NCBI RefSeq assembly: GCF_027943255.1
Contig: NC_072895.1
Span: forward strand, 80,788,001-80,852,000
Length of the DNA: 64,000 bases
From: Anastrepha obliqua
Lineage: Eukaryota; Arthropoda; Insecta; Diptera; Tephritidae
Direction of reading: 5' to 3'
Shown here: in pieces, positions 52,835 to 64,000 of the stretch
Numbering within the stretch: the first letter of the stretch is position 1
How the letters are laid out: each line of letters begins with the position of its first letter
Program-made: the position numbers and the translations under genes
Notes under the pieces: model-generated
What the model saw: only the letters and a program-made list of their open reading frames with translations
Database searches by the model: none
What the model was told of the DNA's origin: nothing

Positions 52835-54200
52835 GTTCCCCTTTAATAAGAGTGAAGGGAGTGTCGATATCTGGGACTAATTCAGTCGATAATTTCCTGG
52901 CGAGTTCGTCAGCAATTTCATTTTCCACTAGGTTCCTATGTCCTGGAACCCAGGTGGGGGAGATTGTACCTGCACAACCAAGAGATTTGAACTCCTCCTT
53001 ACAGGAGTTCCCCAGTTTGGATCTGCACCACGGCGTCGTCAGAGCCTTTATCGTGGCTTGACTATGGGAGAAAATGTTAATATCTCCCTTACTCAGACGA
53101 TTTCATCTTAGAGCCGTCAGTCAAGACAGAGGTGCCAACTTCGGTGCAGATTTTCTTTTCGTGCCAATCCTACCTGGTTGAAAAGATTGTCCTAGCACGA
53201 CGCTTAAGCTCTGATAGAGAGATCTATCCGAATTTCAGAGAAATATGCTTTTAACTGCCCAAAAATGATATTATGTCCCTTAAGAGATTGCCTGACAAAG
53301 CCAACCTCCTCCAACCTAATTGTACTTTAAGCAGTAATGAAAATGTCAATGGGAAGTAAATTCCGGTAATGCCAATGCCTGCAGTCTTTTGCACCCTCCC
53401 AGTTTTGTGATATTATAGCCCTTCCGAAGAGCTTCCCACCAAACCACAGCACGACCTGTGGCCTGGGTCCCCTTTTTCCGAACATATTATATATTTGCAG
53501 GAGTACAAGGCTATACTGGCCTTCTTTATTCGATTTTCAATGTGTAGCAAGTATCACTTTAAGAAACGCAATTTCCGATTAAAGCGGGATAACGTGGTTG
53601 TTTTATCTGGGAAGTCGAAAGGGGGGAGGTTTATATTTTCTGATAAATAGCAAGCACCAGCTCCGTTTTGTCAGATTCGACTCGGAGCCCCAGCGACTGT
53701 GTGCAGTCAGGGACCTTTCCAAAATTTCAGCCATGACTGAGGGAAACAGTCCCGCTTAAATTAGAACTAAGACAATGGCGTATGCTACTATGTACCTTAA
53801 TCCCATCCTTACTTAACATTTTTAGAACTTCATCAACAGCAACTAGCTGAAGTAGCTGCAAAAGGACACCATCCGGCGACGTCCCCCGGAAACCGAATTT
53901 AGTGACTTTAGCCCCTCTTGCCACCGCATTAACTTCGCTGCAGCTAGGTAGGGACGGCATCCAGAGACAGATAGGTCTTTCTACCTGTAGGCTATGTAAC
54001 GCAGTGACAATTGACTTCGCCCAAATATTAGTAAAATCACTTTATATCTGTGAAGACCGCCAAACTGAATTGTTTGCCCTCCAGGAATAATTTAGATTCG
54101 ATTTGCTCTCGGATATGATAATCAATCAATATTTCAAGCACCTTTAGAGTAAATGTGGTAAGACTTATAGGCCTCACTTTTAAAAACTCCATACCGAGTT
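52835..54200 (-). pseudogene. LOA/R1-like LINE, RT to RNase H, decayed
   Basis: Read from right to left the order is PISLTTFTLKVLEILIDYHI (RT, about 54150), a deletion, GTSPDGVLLQLLQLVAVDEV (the PQGG...P.LW..V.DE block, about 53870), LRVESDKTELVLAIYQK (53680), VVWWEALRKGYNITKLGGCK (53430) and ISPTWVPGHRNLVENEIADE (RNase H, about 52950). This is the same domain order as the intact LINE at 805, with many frameshifts, missing YADD, and truncation at 52835 against the DD41D copy. Confidence 0.8.
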
Positions 54201-54283
54201 TCCGATATTGAATAAATCTTGAAATTATTAAATGTTTTCCAAATTTTTTTCAATTTTACTTCCTATTATATGTACTTAAGTCA

Positions 54284-54395
54284 ACAAATGGGTTGGTGCG
54301 TGATTACCATTCGGAATTCACAGAGAGGTCGTTGGTTCGAATCTCGGTGAAAGCAAAATTAATAAAAACATTTTTCTAATAACGGTCGCCCCTCC
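54284..54395 (+). repeat. SINE head, 3'-truncated
   Basis: Starts at aatgggttggtgcgtgatta, carries the B-box ggttcgaatctc and ends after aacggtcgcccctcc. The first 20 bases and the last 200 bases of the family are missing. Confidence 0.82.
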
Positions 54396-54564
54396 AATTT
54401 TCAGAAATTTTAAGACAATGTCCAAAAAACTTAGATTGCTCAATATTGAAATATATTTTTGAAATATTTGTACTTACTAAATTACTATTATTAAATTTTT
54501 TTATTATTTTTATACCTGTTTAGAAATTTTACATTACATGTAACACAATATGTAACATGTTACA

Positions 54565-54770
54565 CAAAGGGAGGGACCTACAGTTTCAAGCCGACTCCGA
54601 ACGGCCGATAATTTTATGAGGAGCTTTTTCATGGCTGAAATATACTCGGAGGTTTGCCATTGCCTTCCGAGGGGCGACCGCTATTAGAAATATGTTTTTC
54701 TGAATTTTGCTGTTTCTCTCTGTGAATTCCGAATGGTAGTCGCGCACCAACCCATTCGGCTACGGCGGCC
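54565..54770 (-). repeat. SINE, 3'-truncated, opposite to its neighbour
   Basis: On the minus strand starts ccgccgtagccgaatgggtt and runs to ggtccctccc; the B-box region is deleted (the sequence goes from cacagagag straight to aaacagcaaaattc). The last 80 bases of the family are missing. Confidence 0.85.
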
Positions 54771-54779
54771 GTTTATATT

Positions 54780-55550
54780 ATAAACTGTATTTAATTTCAA
54801 TTGAATGTAAAGAGTCTAATCAGACCCATCTGGCAAATGAGCAGCTCGTAAACTCATGAGCTACTGCCATCAGTAATTCCATTTAACTAAGTCTGTAAAA
54901 AACAGACGAAAATAATAAAAATTTCATGGCATTTTGTTTCTCTCTAAGCAAGTACATACTTATGTACAGCATTTATTTACAAATTTAAGCTACTGTGCAT
55001 TGAATAATAAAACTCATTTATGCAAAGTAATCCTTGGGGTTGGCCACTAACAACTTGTTAATTGCCCTACTGCATAGCTAAGCGAGCGATAAATGTCAGC
55101 ACGCAAAAAATAAATCGATCTGAATGCCAAGTGTATGTATGTATGTACACATATTATCTACAGAACGTTTAATAACACAATTTTTTCAAAACCACGATCT
55201 CTGAATTAATAAATTTTACTTTAATAATACAAACAAAATGTGAGCTGGGATTATTCCCACCTTAAATACATTAGAGTAGTTGAAAAAATACCACTGACTC
55301 GGAATCATAGAAAATGCACTCACAATTGGAAGGTGTTAGCTTTCCCACTTTTTTCAGCGCTTCATATTTTTTGATATATGTTATTAAATTATATGGTACA
55401 ACTGTTTTTTATTATACAATATAACTTTCAACGCAAAAATGATATCTACGAGAAAACCATTACATTTTCTTTCAATGGTGAACTCTTACTTATCCGATTA
55501 ACGATGTGTTGTGATTGAGAGTGAATGTTCGAATCCTTTCATTGCATCTA
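54780..55550. other. No recognisable feature
   Basis: AT-rich DNA without element ends. Confidence 0.45.
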
Positions 55551-55554
55551 CTCA

Positions 55555-57060
55555 CAGTAGTTTAGGGCCTCTACTCTTCGTTCTATTTATGAATTATATT
55601 AGTACCTGTTTTTTGTTTGAATATATTTTCTGCGATTAGAAATACTTCATCGGAAATTAATACGCTCATTCCCTGGTGCAGTTACATTGGCATTTCTTTT
55701 AATATCAAGAAGTGTTTTATTTATTTATTCATTCATCAATTAAAGTAAAAAAAGTCACAATTCAAAAAGTTTCTCCAGATTAATTTTTGACTTGAAAGCA
55801 TTTCGTGATTTAGAGAATATGTATACCTAAATTTTTACAAAATTGGTTAGACTGCCTTATATTATATCGTGTGTAATAGGTAAATGAAACATATTACTAA
55901 GTTTAATTACAATTACAAATTTGATATGATTCGAGGTTTGATCTAACAGGAGAAATTCAAATACAAATTCTTCAGCGTAGAAATATCCTGGAACTCTTTT
56001 CCATATTACAAAACCAAACGTAGATCTAGATTAGGCAATCATAAAGTCTATATATTTAGAAAACGACATTTTCGATGGAGATATGTCCCTAAGCCTTTCT
56101 TTTCATACATTTTTGTGAGGGTGGTAGTGCCCAACTTGTAATTGAAATCAATCGTAACTTTGCGTCTACTGAAGCACAAGCTTTGGAATTTACCAACATT
56201 AAGAGGTAAGCAGTTATCATTACACCAAGCTTCCACTCTTGTTAAGTCCGTTGGAAGTCTTTTCCATGTTTGCATTATAATAACAACGACATAAGCAGCG
56301 TTGGATTGTGCGAATTATGTTTTTGTATTCCCGCTGTATTAGGTAGTTTGGTATTCGGCGAAGCAGCGAGAAGGAATTTATTGCAAACCATAGCATTTCG
56401 TTCTAATTATAATCACAACGGGAGTGTTCTCGGCTGCAGAATCGGCAACGGCTACAACAGCAGCAGCATAAGAGGTAGATGGCACAAAAGAGAAAGATGA
56501 CAGCGTTAAGCGTCATTGCAATAGGAGGAAATTGTTTTGAAGGACTTTTATATCACTAGCCAAATCGGGAATCATATCAGCGTCATCGAGGTCGCAAAGT
56601 TTGCGACGAACGCCTTTTACTTCAAACTGTAATATTCCATCTTTTTAATTAAATTTCTCTTGTTGCTTAGCAAAGAGCTAACTACAGCTATCATTTTCTC
56701 CTGTGCATAAGGACTTAAGTTCGTCGAAAACAGCTTGCAGGTTGATTTCTTGCTTATTGGGTCTCTCGGGTACCGAAGTAGCTGGAAGAGATGAGATATT
56801 GGCGGTCACAGAAATAGTTGTCAGTAACCAACATAGCTTCTCTTGGCAGAGAAACTGACAAAAATGTTTTTCAACCATCTTATGGTCTTGCTAATACTTT
56901 ACTTCAATCTGTTCATGAATTCAAAGATCTAGGACACCTATTTTTCATTCAATAGTCACATTGCCTTTGTTGTATCCACTACGGCGTAATAGGTCCAGGT
57001 TTTCGGACCCTCACACTCTCAAATTAGTTTATACTTTCTTTATTCGTTATATATTATAAT
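55555..57060 (+). mobile_element. CR1/jockey-like LINE fragment split by another LINE
   Basis: Plus-strand pieces at 55555-55716 (GPLLFVLFMNYISTCF, then NTSSEINTLIPWCSYIGISF) and 56865-57060 (FFNHLMVLLILYFN in one frame; caaccatcttatggtcttgc at DNA level) together match the layout at 39000-39350 of the same family. A minus-strand LINE of about 1.15 kb lies between them. The left junction is aagtgtttt and the right is aaatgtttt, possibly a target duplication. Confidence 0.55.
55717..56864 (-). pseudogene. Inserted LINE of the same or a related family, decayed
   Basis: The plus-strand TTTA run at 55717-55733 is the tail of a minus-strand element. Inside, VEAWCNDNCLPLNVGKFQSL with FSRRKVTIDFNYKLG at 56048-56275 is the block after the RT catalytic box. 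At the 5' side LQAVFDELKSLCTGENDSCS and, further in, SYAAAVVAVADSAAEN could be ORF1. Endonuclease and most of the RT are deleted. Confidence 0.5.
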
Positions 57061-57180
57061 AATTAGAATATACGACATTTATTTGGAGGCCTTGCCATCA
57101 ATTTGCAATTGAGTGAATTGACGTGTTCTTCAAATATGCTCTCAGGTCGTTAAAATCTCAAATCTTGTGCTTTCCTATAA

Positions 57181-57395
57181 TTGGCCGAACTCCTCGGTGT
57201 GAGTCTTGATATTGTACCACAAATTAGGGGTCCTACAGTTTTAAGCCGAGTCCGAACGGCAGATATTTTTTATGAGGAGCCTTTTTTCATGGCAGAAATA
57301 CAATCGGAGGTTTGCCATTGCCTGCCGAACGGAGACCGCTATTAGAAAAAACTTTTTCTGTCATTTAGGGTTTCGTGCACGGAGATTTGACGGCT
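57181..57395 (-). repeat. SINE, head lost
   Basis: On the minus strand it runs from a damaged B-box (caaatctccgtg) through ttctaatagcggtctccgtt and ctgccgttcggactcggctt to gaggagttcggcc. The A-box end and the 3' tail are missing. Confidence 0.8.
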
Positions 57396-57399
57396 ACCC

Positions 57400-58590
57400 T
57401 TTGATTTTAATTAACTTAAAATCACTCGAGCGATACTCTTACTGCCTTTTGTTTTTAGTGTAATTAAAGAAGAAATTGATAATTCATCAAGGTTAGGTTA
57501 GGTAATGTTTTTATGGCAGTCGATTTTGAATGGCCAACTCACTTAGGCCATGTAGGTCCGTTGCGGTTCCACTGTGTAACACGGGATTCTCAGTGTTTAT
57601 TCCTCACTGAACATTCTGCCACTGAACACCCTGTATTTGCAAAAAATATTTCCTTTTCTGTGTGCGGCGCAGAATGAACTACATCCGTAAGGGGTCACCC
57701 ATGCATATGCACACACACATACGCGGTTAAAAAAACAGCACAGCGACATTTTGCCAAGCTTTGACTATTTACTTATATTTTTATTATTTTATCAAAATAT
57801 TGATTATACTACAACATAAACTACTCAAAGTTCACATTTTGTGCGAAATTTTAAATAAAACTCAACAAATTTTCAAAATAATTTAGGCAACATTTTTTTA
57901 TGAAACAAAATGAATAACACCGTTAGCAAGAAAAATTATCTAAAATCAAAGCGTATTCGGAGCTACTTTATCGTTTTATAATATTCTACTAAAATTGAAT
58001 GGGCCATAAAACACATACGCAGAGTTTTTCTACAAATTCTGCCTAAAAAAGTTTGAAAATTTAATAGAAATTTGTTGATTTTTTTTTTTAATTTCGTAGA
58101 AAGTGTGAAAGCTTGCGTTATATAAGAATTGTTGTAGCATATTTTTATAAAAGTAATATAAAGAAAAATATATTCAAACCTTAGCAAAATGGCGCTGTGC
58201 TATTATTGAGACTTCATCTGTATACATATGTATGTATATAAGGGACCCATATTATGGGTGTGTGTGCTTGGTGACATGCGAAAGTTGAAATTGAGAAACT
58301 TTTTCACACATCTGCTTGTTATTTATCTTTTGTTCATTCAGCATTTTCATTTCAGCCAATTATGTAAGCGAGTTTGTTTTATCAGCTATTTGCGGAAAAA
58401 TTTAAGCCACACACTTCTGCGTGAACAATTCATTACAACTACTACCAACTACTACTTCACTTTTATTGGAATTTTAATCACTTTTATGATTTTCTTTAAT
58501 ATTCAGTTTGCTTTGAGTTTTCCTCAGTTAATGACAAAATTCGTATTAAAAACTTAACGTAGTGGAAAAAGTTTGTGAATTGCATTAAAG
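57400..58590. other. No gene; possible dispersed repeat at 57493-57575
   Basis: The phrase ggttaggttaggtaatg followed by cactcaactcac-like sequence and ttaggccatgtaggtccgtt is reminiscent of a common fly dispersed repeat, but I cannot define its ends. The plus-strand frame at 58228-58557 is hydrophobic and AT-driven; I do not call it. Confidence 0.35.
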
Positions 58591-58599
58591 GGTTCTCTG

Positions 58600-59516
58600 G
58601 TTCAATATTCACTATCATAAAAAGAATATCATACACACGCACACATATCGAGTGTTTTTTTAGCTGCAAGAAAACTATCGCTTTCGATAACTGTGATTTC
58701 GCAGCTGAAAATTGCAAACAATTTCAACAACAACAACAACAACTACTTAAAGAACGAAATACTCAATACTATACATTCCGACCAAAGGAAGAAAAAGGGT
58801 TTAAAGTAATTCTGCGCAATATGCATCATTCTACAGACATAAATGACATTAAATCTGAACTCGCTGATTACGGTCATGATGTAACAAATATTTTCAACAT
58901 CCTCAAAAGCGACTCAAAACAACCTCTACCTTTATTCTCACTGGAAATCAAAACAAATAGTAACAACAAAGATATATACAATATTACAAATCTATTGCAT
59001 TGTAAGGTAAAATTCGAGCCCCCACGTCAAATAAGGTCTCTTCCACAATGTCTCAACTGCCAAAAATATGGGCATACTAGAAACTATTGCACAAAAAATC
59101 CAATCTGTGTTAAATATGCAGGCCCGCATAAAACTGCGAACTGTTCAATCGATAAAAGTAGCAATAATATTAAATGCGCACTCTGTGGCGAAAAACACAC
59201 AGCCAATTATAAAGGATGTATGGTATACAAATCACTGAGGGTGCAACGTTTTCCAGCTTTACGCAAAAAGGAACTCCAGACTCCGATACTGAAGCCGCCG
59301 CAACAAGAAAACACAGTCGAACCCGCTAGAATCGGATTATCAACCTATGCACAAGTAGCAGCACAAGCTACAAATAATAACACAGGTATGCCTAACCCTC
59401 AAAATGATGATATTCAAGAACTTAAAAAAATGATGAGCCAGCTCATCAATCAAATGACTAACATGATGAATATAATCACACTACTGGTCACCAAATTCAA
59501 TGGACAAGCAAAGTAA
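58600..59516 (+). CDS. Jockey-like ORF1 (gag-like), 5' end uncertain
   Basis: The frame is open from after the TAG at 58560 to TAA 59514-59516, but the first in-frame ATG is at 58821, inside the conserved part (GFKVILRNMHHSTDINDIKS), so the copy is 5'-truncated or its start is lost. A glutamine run (QQQQQ) precedes a PRE-type domain before the zinc knuckles. The knuckles are CLNCQKYGHTRNYC (intact), CVKYAGPHKTANC (second Cys is Tyr) and CALCGEKHTANYKGC. The C terminus is Met- and Gln-rich (MMSQLINQMTNMMNII). It would package element RNA. Confidence 0.8.
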
Positions 59517-59517
59517 A

Positions 59518-61170
59518 ATGACAATAGCCTTATGGAATGCAAACGGACTAAATCAACATATTCTTGAAACTAAAACTTTTATAGACCAATACAACATTGA
59601 CATACTATTGGTGTCAGAAACTCATTTTAATGACAAAAGCTACGTTAGTATTCCCGGCTACAAAATAATATGCACCAACCACCCTGACAACAGAGCACAC
59701 GGCGGAACAGCTATTATACTGAGACAAAATATTATGTTTAACAAAATGGAAGAATATCAAATGAACCATCTGCAAGCAACGACGATACAAATAAATGACA
59801 CTCTAGGCCAGCTTACCATATCAGTTGCTTACTGCCCTCCGAAACACAACAACAAAACAACACAATACGCTAACTACCTTGAAACACTTGGAAGTAGATT
59901 TATTGCCGGAGGAGATTATAACGCAAAAAATATGATGTGGGGTTCAAGATTAACAAACACGAAAGGAAAAGCATTACTTAACGCCATCAGAGCGCGTAAT
60001 TGTAATTATATAAGTACCGGAGAACCCACTTATTGGCCCTCTGACATTAAGAAAGTACCTGACTTACTTGACTTTTTTATCATAAAATCAATTAATTCAA
60101 ACGTACTGACAATTGAATCTTGTCTTGAGCTCTCTTCTGATCACTCGCCAATTATACTAAGAACCCAACAACCACCGCAACAAAACTTAAATCCACCACT
60201 TTACAATTATCGTACAGACTGGAATGCGTTTACTGAGCTTTTGGAATCATATTTAGACACAAAAGTATCTTTGAAAACAGGCGATGAAATTGAGACAGCT
60301 ATAGCTTTTTTTAACGACAAAACTATTAAGGCAGTTAGTAAATCTACACCCTCTCCACCAACTAAAGTAAAAAATGACTACATACCTGATACGATAAAAA
60401 AGAAACTAAAACAAAAGAGAAAGCTAAGGAAGAAATGGCAGACAACAAGATTTCCAGACGACAAGAAAAAGCTAAACAAATTGGGAGAAGATATAAGAGA
60501 CCTACTTCAAAAGGAAAAAGACAAACAACTTAGCAATTATCTCAAAAATATTGACGCAACAAAATCCTCAAACTACACACTTTGGAAGGCGACGAAAAAA
60601 ATGGTGGGCGCCACAATACATTTACCACCAATAAAAACAACTAAAGAGAAATGGGCCCGAACCTCTTCAGAAAAAGCAACGGTCTTAGCTCAACATTTTA
60701 AAGATACTTTTGAAAATAATAATAACGACATAAATCTTACTTATGCAGCAAACGAGAATAAGCAGCAAATTAAAAAAATCACACTTACGGAGATAAAACA
60801 ATTAATAAAAACTCTAAAGAACAATAAATCGCCTGGATACGATCAAATTTCGGGAACAATTATGAAGCATATGCCTGACAAGGCAATAATTTATCTAAGA
60901 AATATTTTCAACGCTGCTATAAGTCTCAAATATTTCCCTAGTACCTGGAAAGTAGCTGAAATTATAGCGATCCCGAAACCTAACAAAAACGCTACACTAG
61001 CGACATCATATCGACCAATCAGTCTACTACCGACAATATCAAAAATTTTCGAGAAAATATTATTTGACCAGATAAATCCTATTATAACAAGCATGAATCT
61101 GATACCCCAACACCAATTTGGATTTATATTAGGAAAAACCATTCAACAATCCAACAGATTCATAGAGTAG
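59518..61170 (+). pseudogene. Jockey-like ORF2, first part: endonuclease and start of RT
   Basis: The ATG at 59518 follows the ORF1 stop directly (TAAaATG); an in-frame ATG at 59500 overlaps ORF1. Endonuclease residues are intact: ALWNANGLNQH, LLVSETHF, AGGDYNAKNMMWGS and ELSSDHSPI. The linker and first RT motifs follow: NNKSPGYDQISGTIM, YRPISLLPTISKIFEKIL and PQHQFGFI. The frame then fails: sequence that should read FGF-RKNHSTIQQIHRV has about five extra bases (atatt, near 61123-61129) and runs into TAG at 61168. Confidence 0.9.
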
Positions 61171-62177
61171 TTCACAAAATTAATGACGACCTGAATAAAA
61201 AAAGAGTGTGCATGTCCATATACCTCGACGTAGCTAAAGCTTTTGACAAAGTGTGGCACCCTGGGTTACTCCATAAATTAAAAACACAACTACCTAATGA
61301 CTTTTACCTTATGCTTAAGAGTTACATCCAAGGCAGGAAATTCTATGTTAAATATAACGACGCATGTTCAGACATTCAACCTATGAACGCAGGCATTCCT
61401 CAAGGCAGTGTCTTAGGACCAACATTGTATTTATTGTACACGGCTGACCTACCGGAACCGAAGTCAGAAAACAGCATGATTGCAACATTTGCAGATGACA
61501 CAGTCCTCATGGTATCTCATAAAGATACAAAAGTCGCAAAACAAAATTTACAAAACGAATTAAATGTGACATTAAACTGGTTCAAAAAATGGAACATCGA
61601 AATTAACGCTGACAAAACAATACAAGTAAACTACACAAACCGAAGGACAACCATTGAACCAGTTAGCGTTGGTAATTCTGACGTGAATATTGACACCAAA
61701 GCGAAATACCTGGGTATTACGATCGACTCGAAATTAAACTGGCAGGAGCATATAAAGAAAAAGCAAAATGAAGTTAAAAATCGTTTTAAGAAATTGTACT
61801 GGCTACTTGGACCTCAGTCCAATCTATCATTGCAAAATAAAGTACTTATTTATCGAACGATAATTGCTCCAATCTGGAAATATGGAATTGAGATTTGGGG
61901 CACTGCTGCAAAAAGTAATCTAAGTATACTTCAACGAGTCCAGTCTAAAATACTTAGGACCGTAACTAATGCACCTTGGTACATACCTAACGCAGATATT
62001 CATCGCGACCTTGACATCGATACTATTGATGAAACAATACAAAGCGCTAGCAGAAGACACATAAATAGACTATTAACGCATACAAATCCTATGATGAGAA
62101 GACTACCAAATAAAGAAAAATCTACCCAAAGTCGGCTTAACCGTCAAACACCAACAGATCTTGCAAAATACATGTAA
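61130..62177 (+). pseudogene. Jockey-like ORF2, second part: RT catalytic domain to C-terminus
   Basis: After the shift the frame continues KNHSTIQQIHRVVHKINDDL, VCMSIYLDVAKAFDKVWHPG, NAGIPQGSVLGPTLYLLYTA, the catalytic TFADDTVLMV (Asp codon at 61494), INADKTIQVNYTNRR, YLGITIDSKLNWQEHI and APIWKYGIEIWGTA, ending DLAKYM-stop at 62175-62177. This is the whole catalytic and thumb region without RNase H, as in jockey. Apart from the upstream frameshift I see no lesion. Confidence 0.9.
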
Positions 62178-62370
62178 TCAATTGTCAACTAATCGTATAT
62201 GTTATTGTTAACCACTTGTTTTTAAATAATATGTATATATTTCTTCTAAATGAGCTTGGGGGCATTGGCATTCCATCTTTTTGTAAATCAAATTACTTAT
62301 TGTCTAACGACAGGTGTAATATTTTAAGGAAGAAAAAAAAAAAAAAATAATAATAATAATAATAATATTT

Positions 62371-64000
62371 CTCTTTTGTATCATCATTATAAGTTCTCAA
62401 TCTCTTAAAAAACACCCGATAGAAACACATCGTTTCATAACTACTTATCGGCATTTGCTGCTGGAAATTGTATTTGTCAAAAAGTCATACTTCCAGTTTC
62501 TGGCCAAAAGTATTCAAATAACAAAATTACCACTCTTTCGCATATTTCCATCTTCCATATTCGTACAATATCATCATTTGGACCTTTTTATTACATATTG
62601 GCTTGCAATGCCTATTTTAGCGCACGTTAGTCCCTTAATGTACTAAAATACTCTACTAATTGTTTCACTATTATTTCACAGCTATGATTTACCCTCTCAA
62701 CCATAGAAAATTTGTTGAATAGCTTTCCCTTGACAAATCAACAAAAAAAATTTAATTTGCGTACGCCCGAGCGTACTGGAATGCATACGAAATCAAATCG
62801 ATAATTCTACTGATGATTAAATCCAATATTAATCAGTTTGCAATAAAAAAGGATACATTTTCATAAATTTCTGCCGCCCTTGATTTGAGCATTGGCGCAA
62901 ATTTATGAAATTCCACATCAAAGGAAAACTTAAAAGTATTTCGCTTCACACTCTTAGTCGCAAGTATTCACACGGAGCTCATACTTAACCAGCTGTCAAA
63001 CTCTACTCGGCCATGCATATTTTGTTGAGCGTTGCTTTTAATTACTTAGTAAGAGTGAGTGAGTGTGAGTATTAGTGAGTATTATACATACGTATATTGA
63101 ACATGAAACTGCAAAAATGTGAAACAATATTTTTTAACGGTTCTCAGGCATGTTACTCCAATGAAGGCAGTTAAGCTTTAATTTGTTTTAACTAGAAAGG
63201 GTTAGAAAGAGGGGGGAAAGGTATGTTACTTATAAGCTTGTCAGATGCATATGTGAGTGAAATGCTGTAAAAGTGGAAACACTAATTTTTTTTCTTTCTG
63301 AGAAATTGATAAGAATGTAACTCTATTACTATTTATTCCAAGCTTTGAAAAAGCTTTATCAATTCTTTAGATTTACATTTATATAGTGGAAATGCTCAAC
63401 TGGGCACTGCAATGGGGTCGTATTTCAACACGTTAAATCGTAAAGGAATGTATCAGCACCAAGAATTTGAAGCTATGAGATGGTCACTAGTCACTAAAGT
63501 GTCACTAGTTCCATGTGGCCTTTACTAAAGTCTTTCTGTTACAATTCTTTATGTGTGGAGGTTTTCCTTTGATTTACTTGAAATTTTGACACATAATTAA
63601 GGACACTTCCTCCCTAAACTTTAGTATAATGCAAAAAACCTGAATTCGGGTTTTAAAACAAAAATCTGTGAAATGAGCCTAAAGTTTTAGTAGTTCCAAG
63701 TAGGGGCTACTAAACTTCTTTCAGTTAAAATTCTATATCCCGTAAATCCAATATAAATAGTTGGACTTATCTTAAAAACCAGCTTTCTAACTAGTTACCT
63801 GAGCCTCCTCAAGGTATAAATCATCGTTAGAAGAGAATGAAAGATGATGGCAAAACATTTTGTCAGCGTACAGTTCAATGTCCAACCACATAAAACTGCT
63901 ACAAAAAACAAATGACGTTAAAAAACGTGGGAAAACGTGGAAAAAGTGAGTTCTGTCTCCTAGCAATATCTTATGGATCTACACAGCTATTATAAGTCCT
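62371..64000. other. No recognisable feature
   Basis: AT-rich flank to the window end. A GTGA-rich run lies near 63050-63085. I see no coding stretch or element ends. Confidence 0.45.

Larger units (their letters stand above)
58600..62370 (+). mobile_element. Jockey-like LINE, nearly complete
   Basis: ORF1 (zinc knuckles) and ORF2 (endonuclease and reverse transcriptase, no RNase H) are followed by a 3' UTR of about 160 bases, a run of A at about 62332-62347 and TAA repeats to about 62370. The 5' end is uncertain because ORF1 lacks a start codon upstream of its conserved part. Only one clear inactivating lesion is seen in ORF2. Together with the LINE at 1-4529 it is the best preserved retroelement in the window. 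Confidence 0.88.

Noticed and set aside
58228..58557. 109-codon hydrophobic ORF as a membrane protein gene
   Set aside because: AT-driven composition, no family resemblance, directly upstream of a LINE; likely chance.
1..64000. CRISPR arrays or bacterial-type operons
   Set aside because: Eukaryotic retroelements, splice-like sites and no regularly spaced identical repeats.

Overview
The window looks like repeat-rich, AT-rich DNA from a higher fly. A tephritid-like genome is my best guess, because of the mix of LOA/R1-like, jockey-like, RTE-like and I-like LINEs, rosa-like DD41D mariner relatives, and a tRNA-headed SINE of the kind I associate with fruit flies. I see no convincing host gene. 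Nearly everything I can recognise is a transposable element or a fragment of one, on both strands and often nested.

Layout. 0-4.5 kb: 3' part of a LOA/R1-type LINE, with the end of ORF1 and an intact ORF2 (endonuclease, reverse transcriptase, RNase H). 5-9.1 kb: decayed jockey-like, DD41D, Tigger/pogo-like and CR1/jockey-like fragments. 11.5-12.9 kb: a DD41D element with complete ends, its transposase gene broken by a short minisatellite. 13.4-14.3 kb: a LINE scrap and a short element with 28-bp terminal repeats. 15-19.8 kb: an I-like LINE interrupted by an imperfect palindrome, a second LINE, a broken mariner and a SINE. 21.4-27.2 kb: LINE 3' ends, including two RTE-like copies in tandem and two RNase H ends lying tail to tail. 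28.3-33.4 kb: a SINE, a Tc1 fragment and a clear three-level nest (mariner inside DD41D inside LINE). 34.6-42.7 kb: two Tc1-like elements, a non-autonomous hAT with a perfect 8-bp target duplication, and LINE and gag-like remnants. 46.3-54.8 kb: mariner, Tc1, LINE and SINE fragments packed end to end. 55.5-57.4 kb: a LINE inserted in a LINE, then a SINE. 58.6-62.4 kb: a nearly complete jockey-like LINE with one frameshift in ORF2. The rest is AT-rich sequence in which I recognise nothing.

How the parts relate. The autonomous-type LINEs (0.8-4.4 kb and 58.6-62.2 kb) encode their own copying proteins. The 28-bp-TIR element and the hAT derivative lack a usable transposase and would depend on relatives elsewhere; the SINE would depend on a LINE partner that I cannot identify. 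At least nine SINE pieces and about twenty decayed transposase or reverse-transcriptase remnants in both orientations suggest an old insertion sink such as pericentromeric or intergenic DNA. Two short stretches (10.43 and 34.2 kb) could be host exons but are weakly supported.
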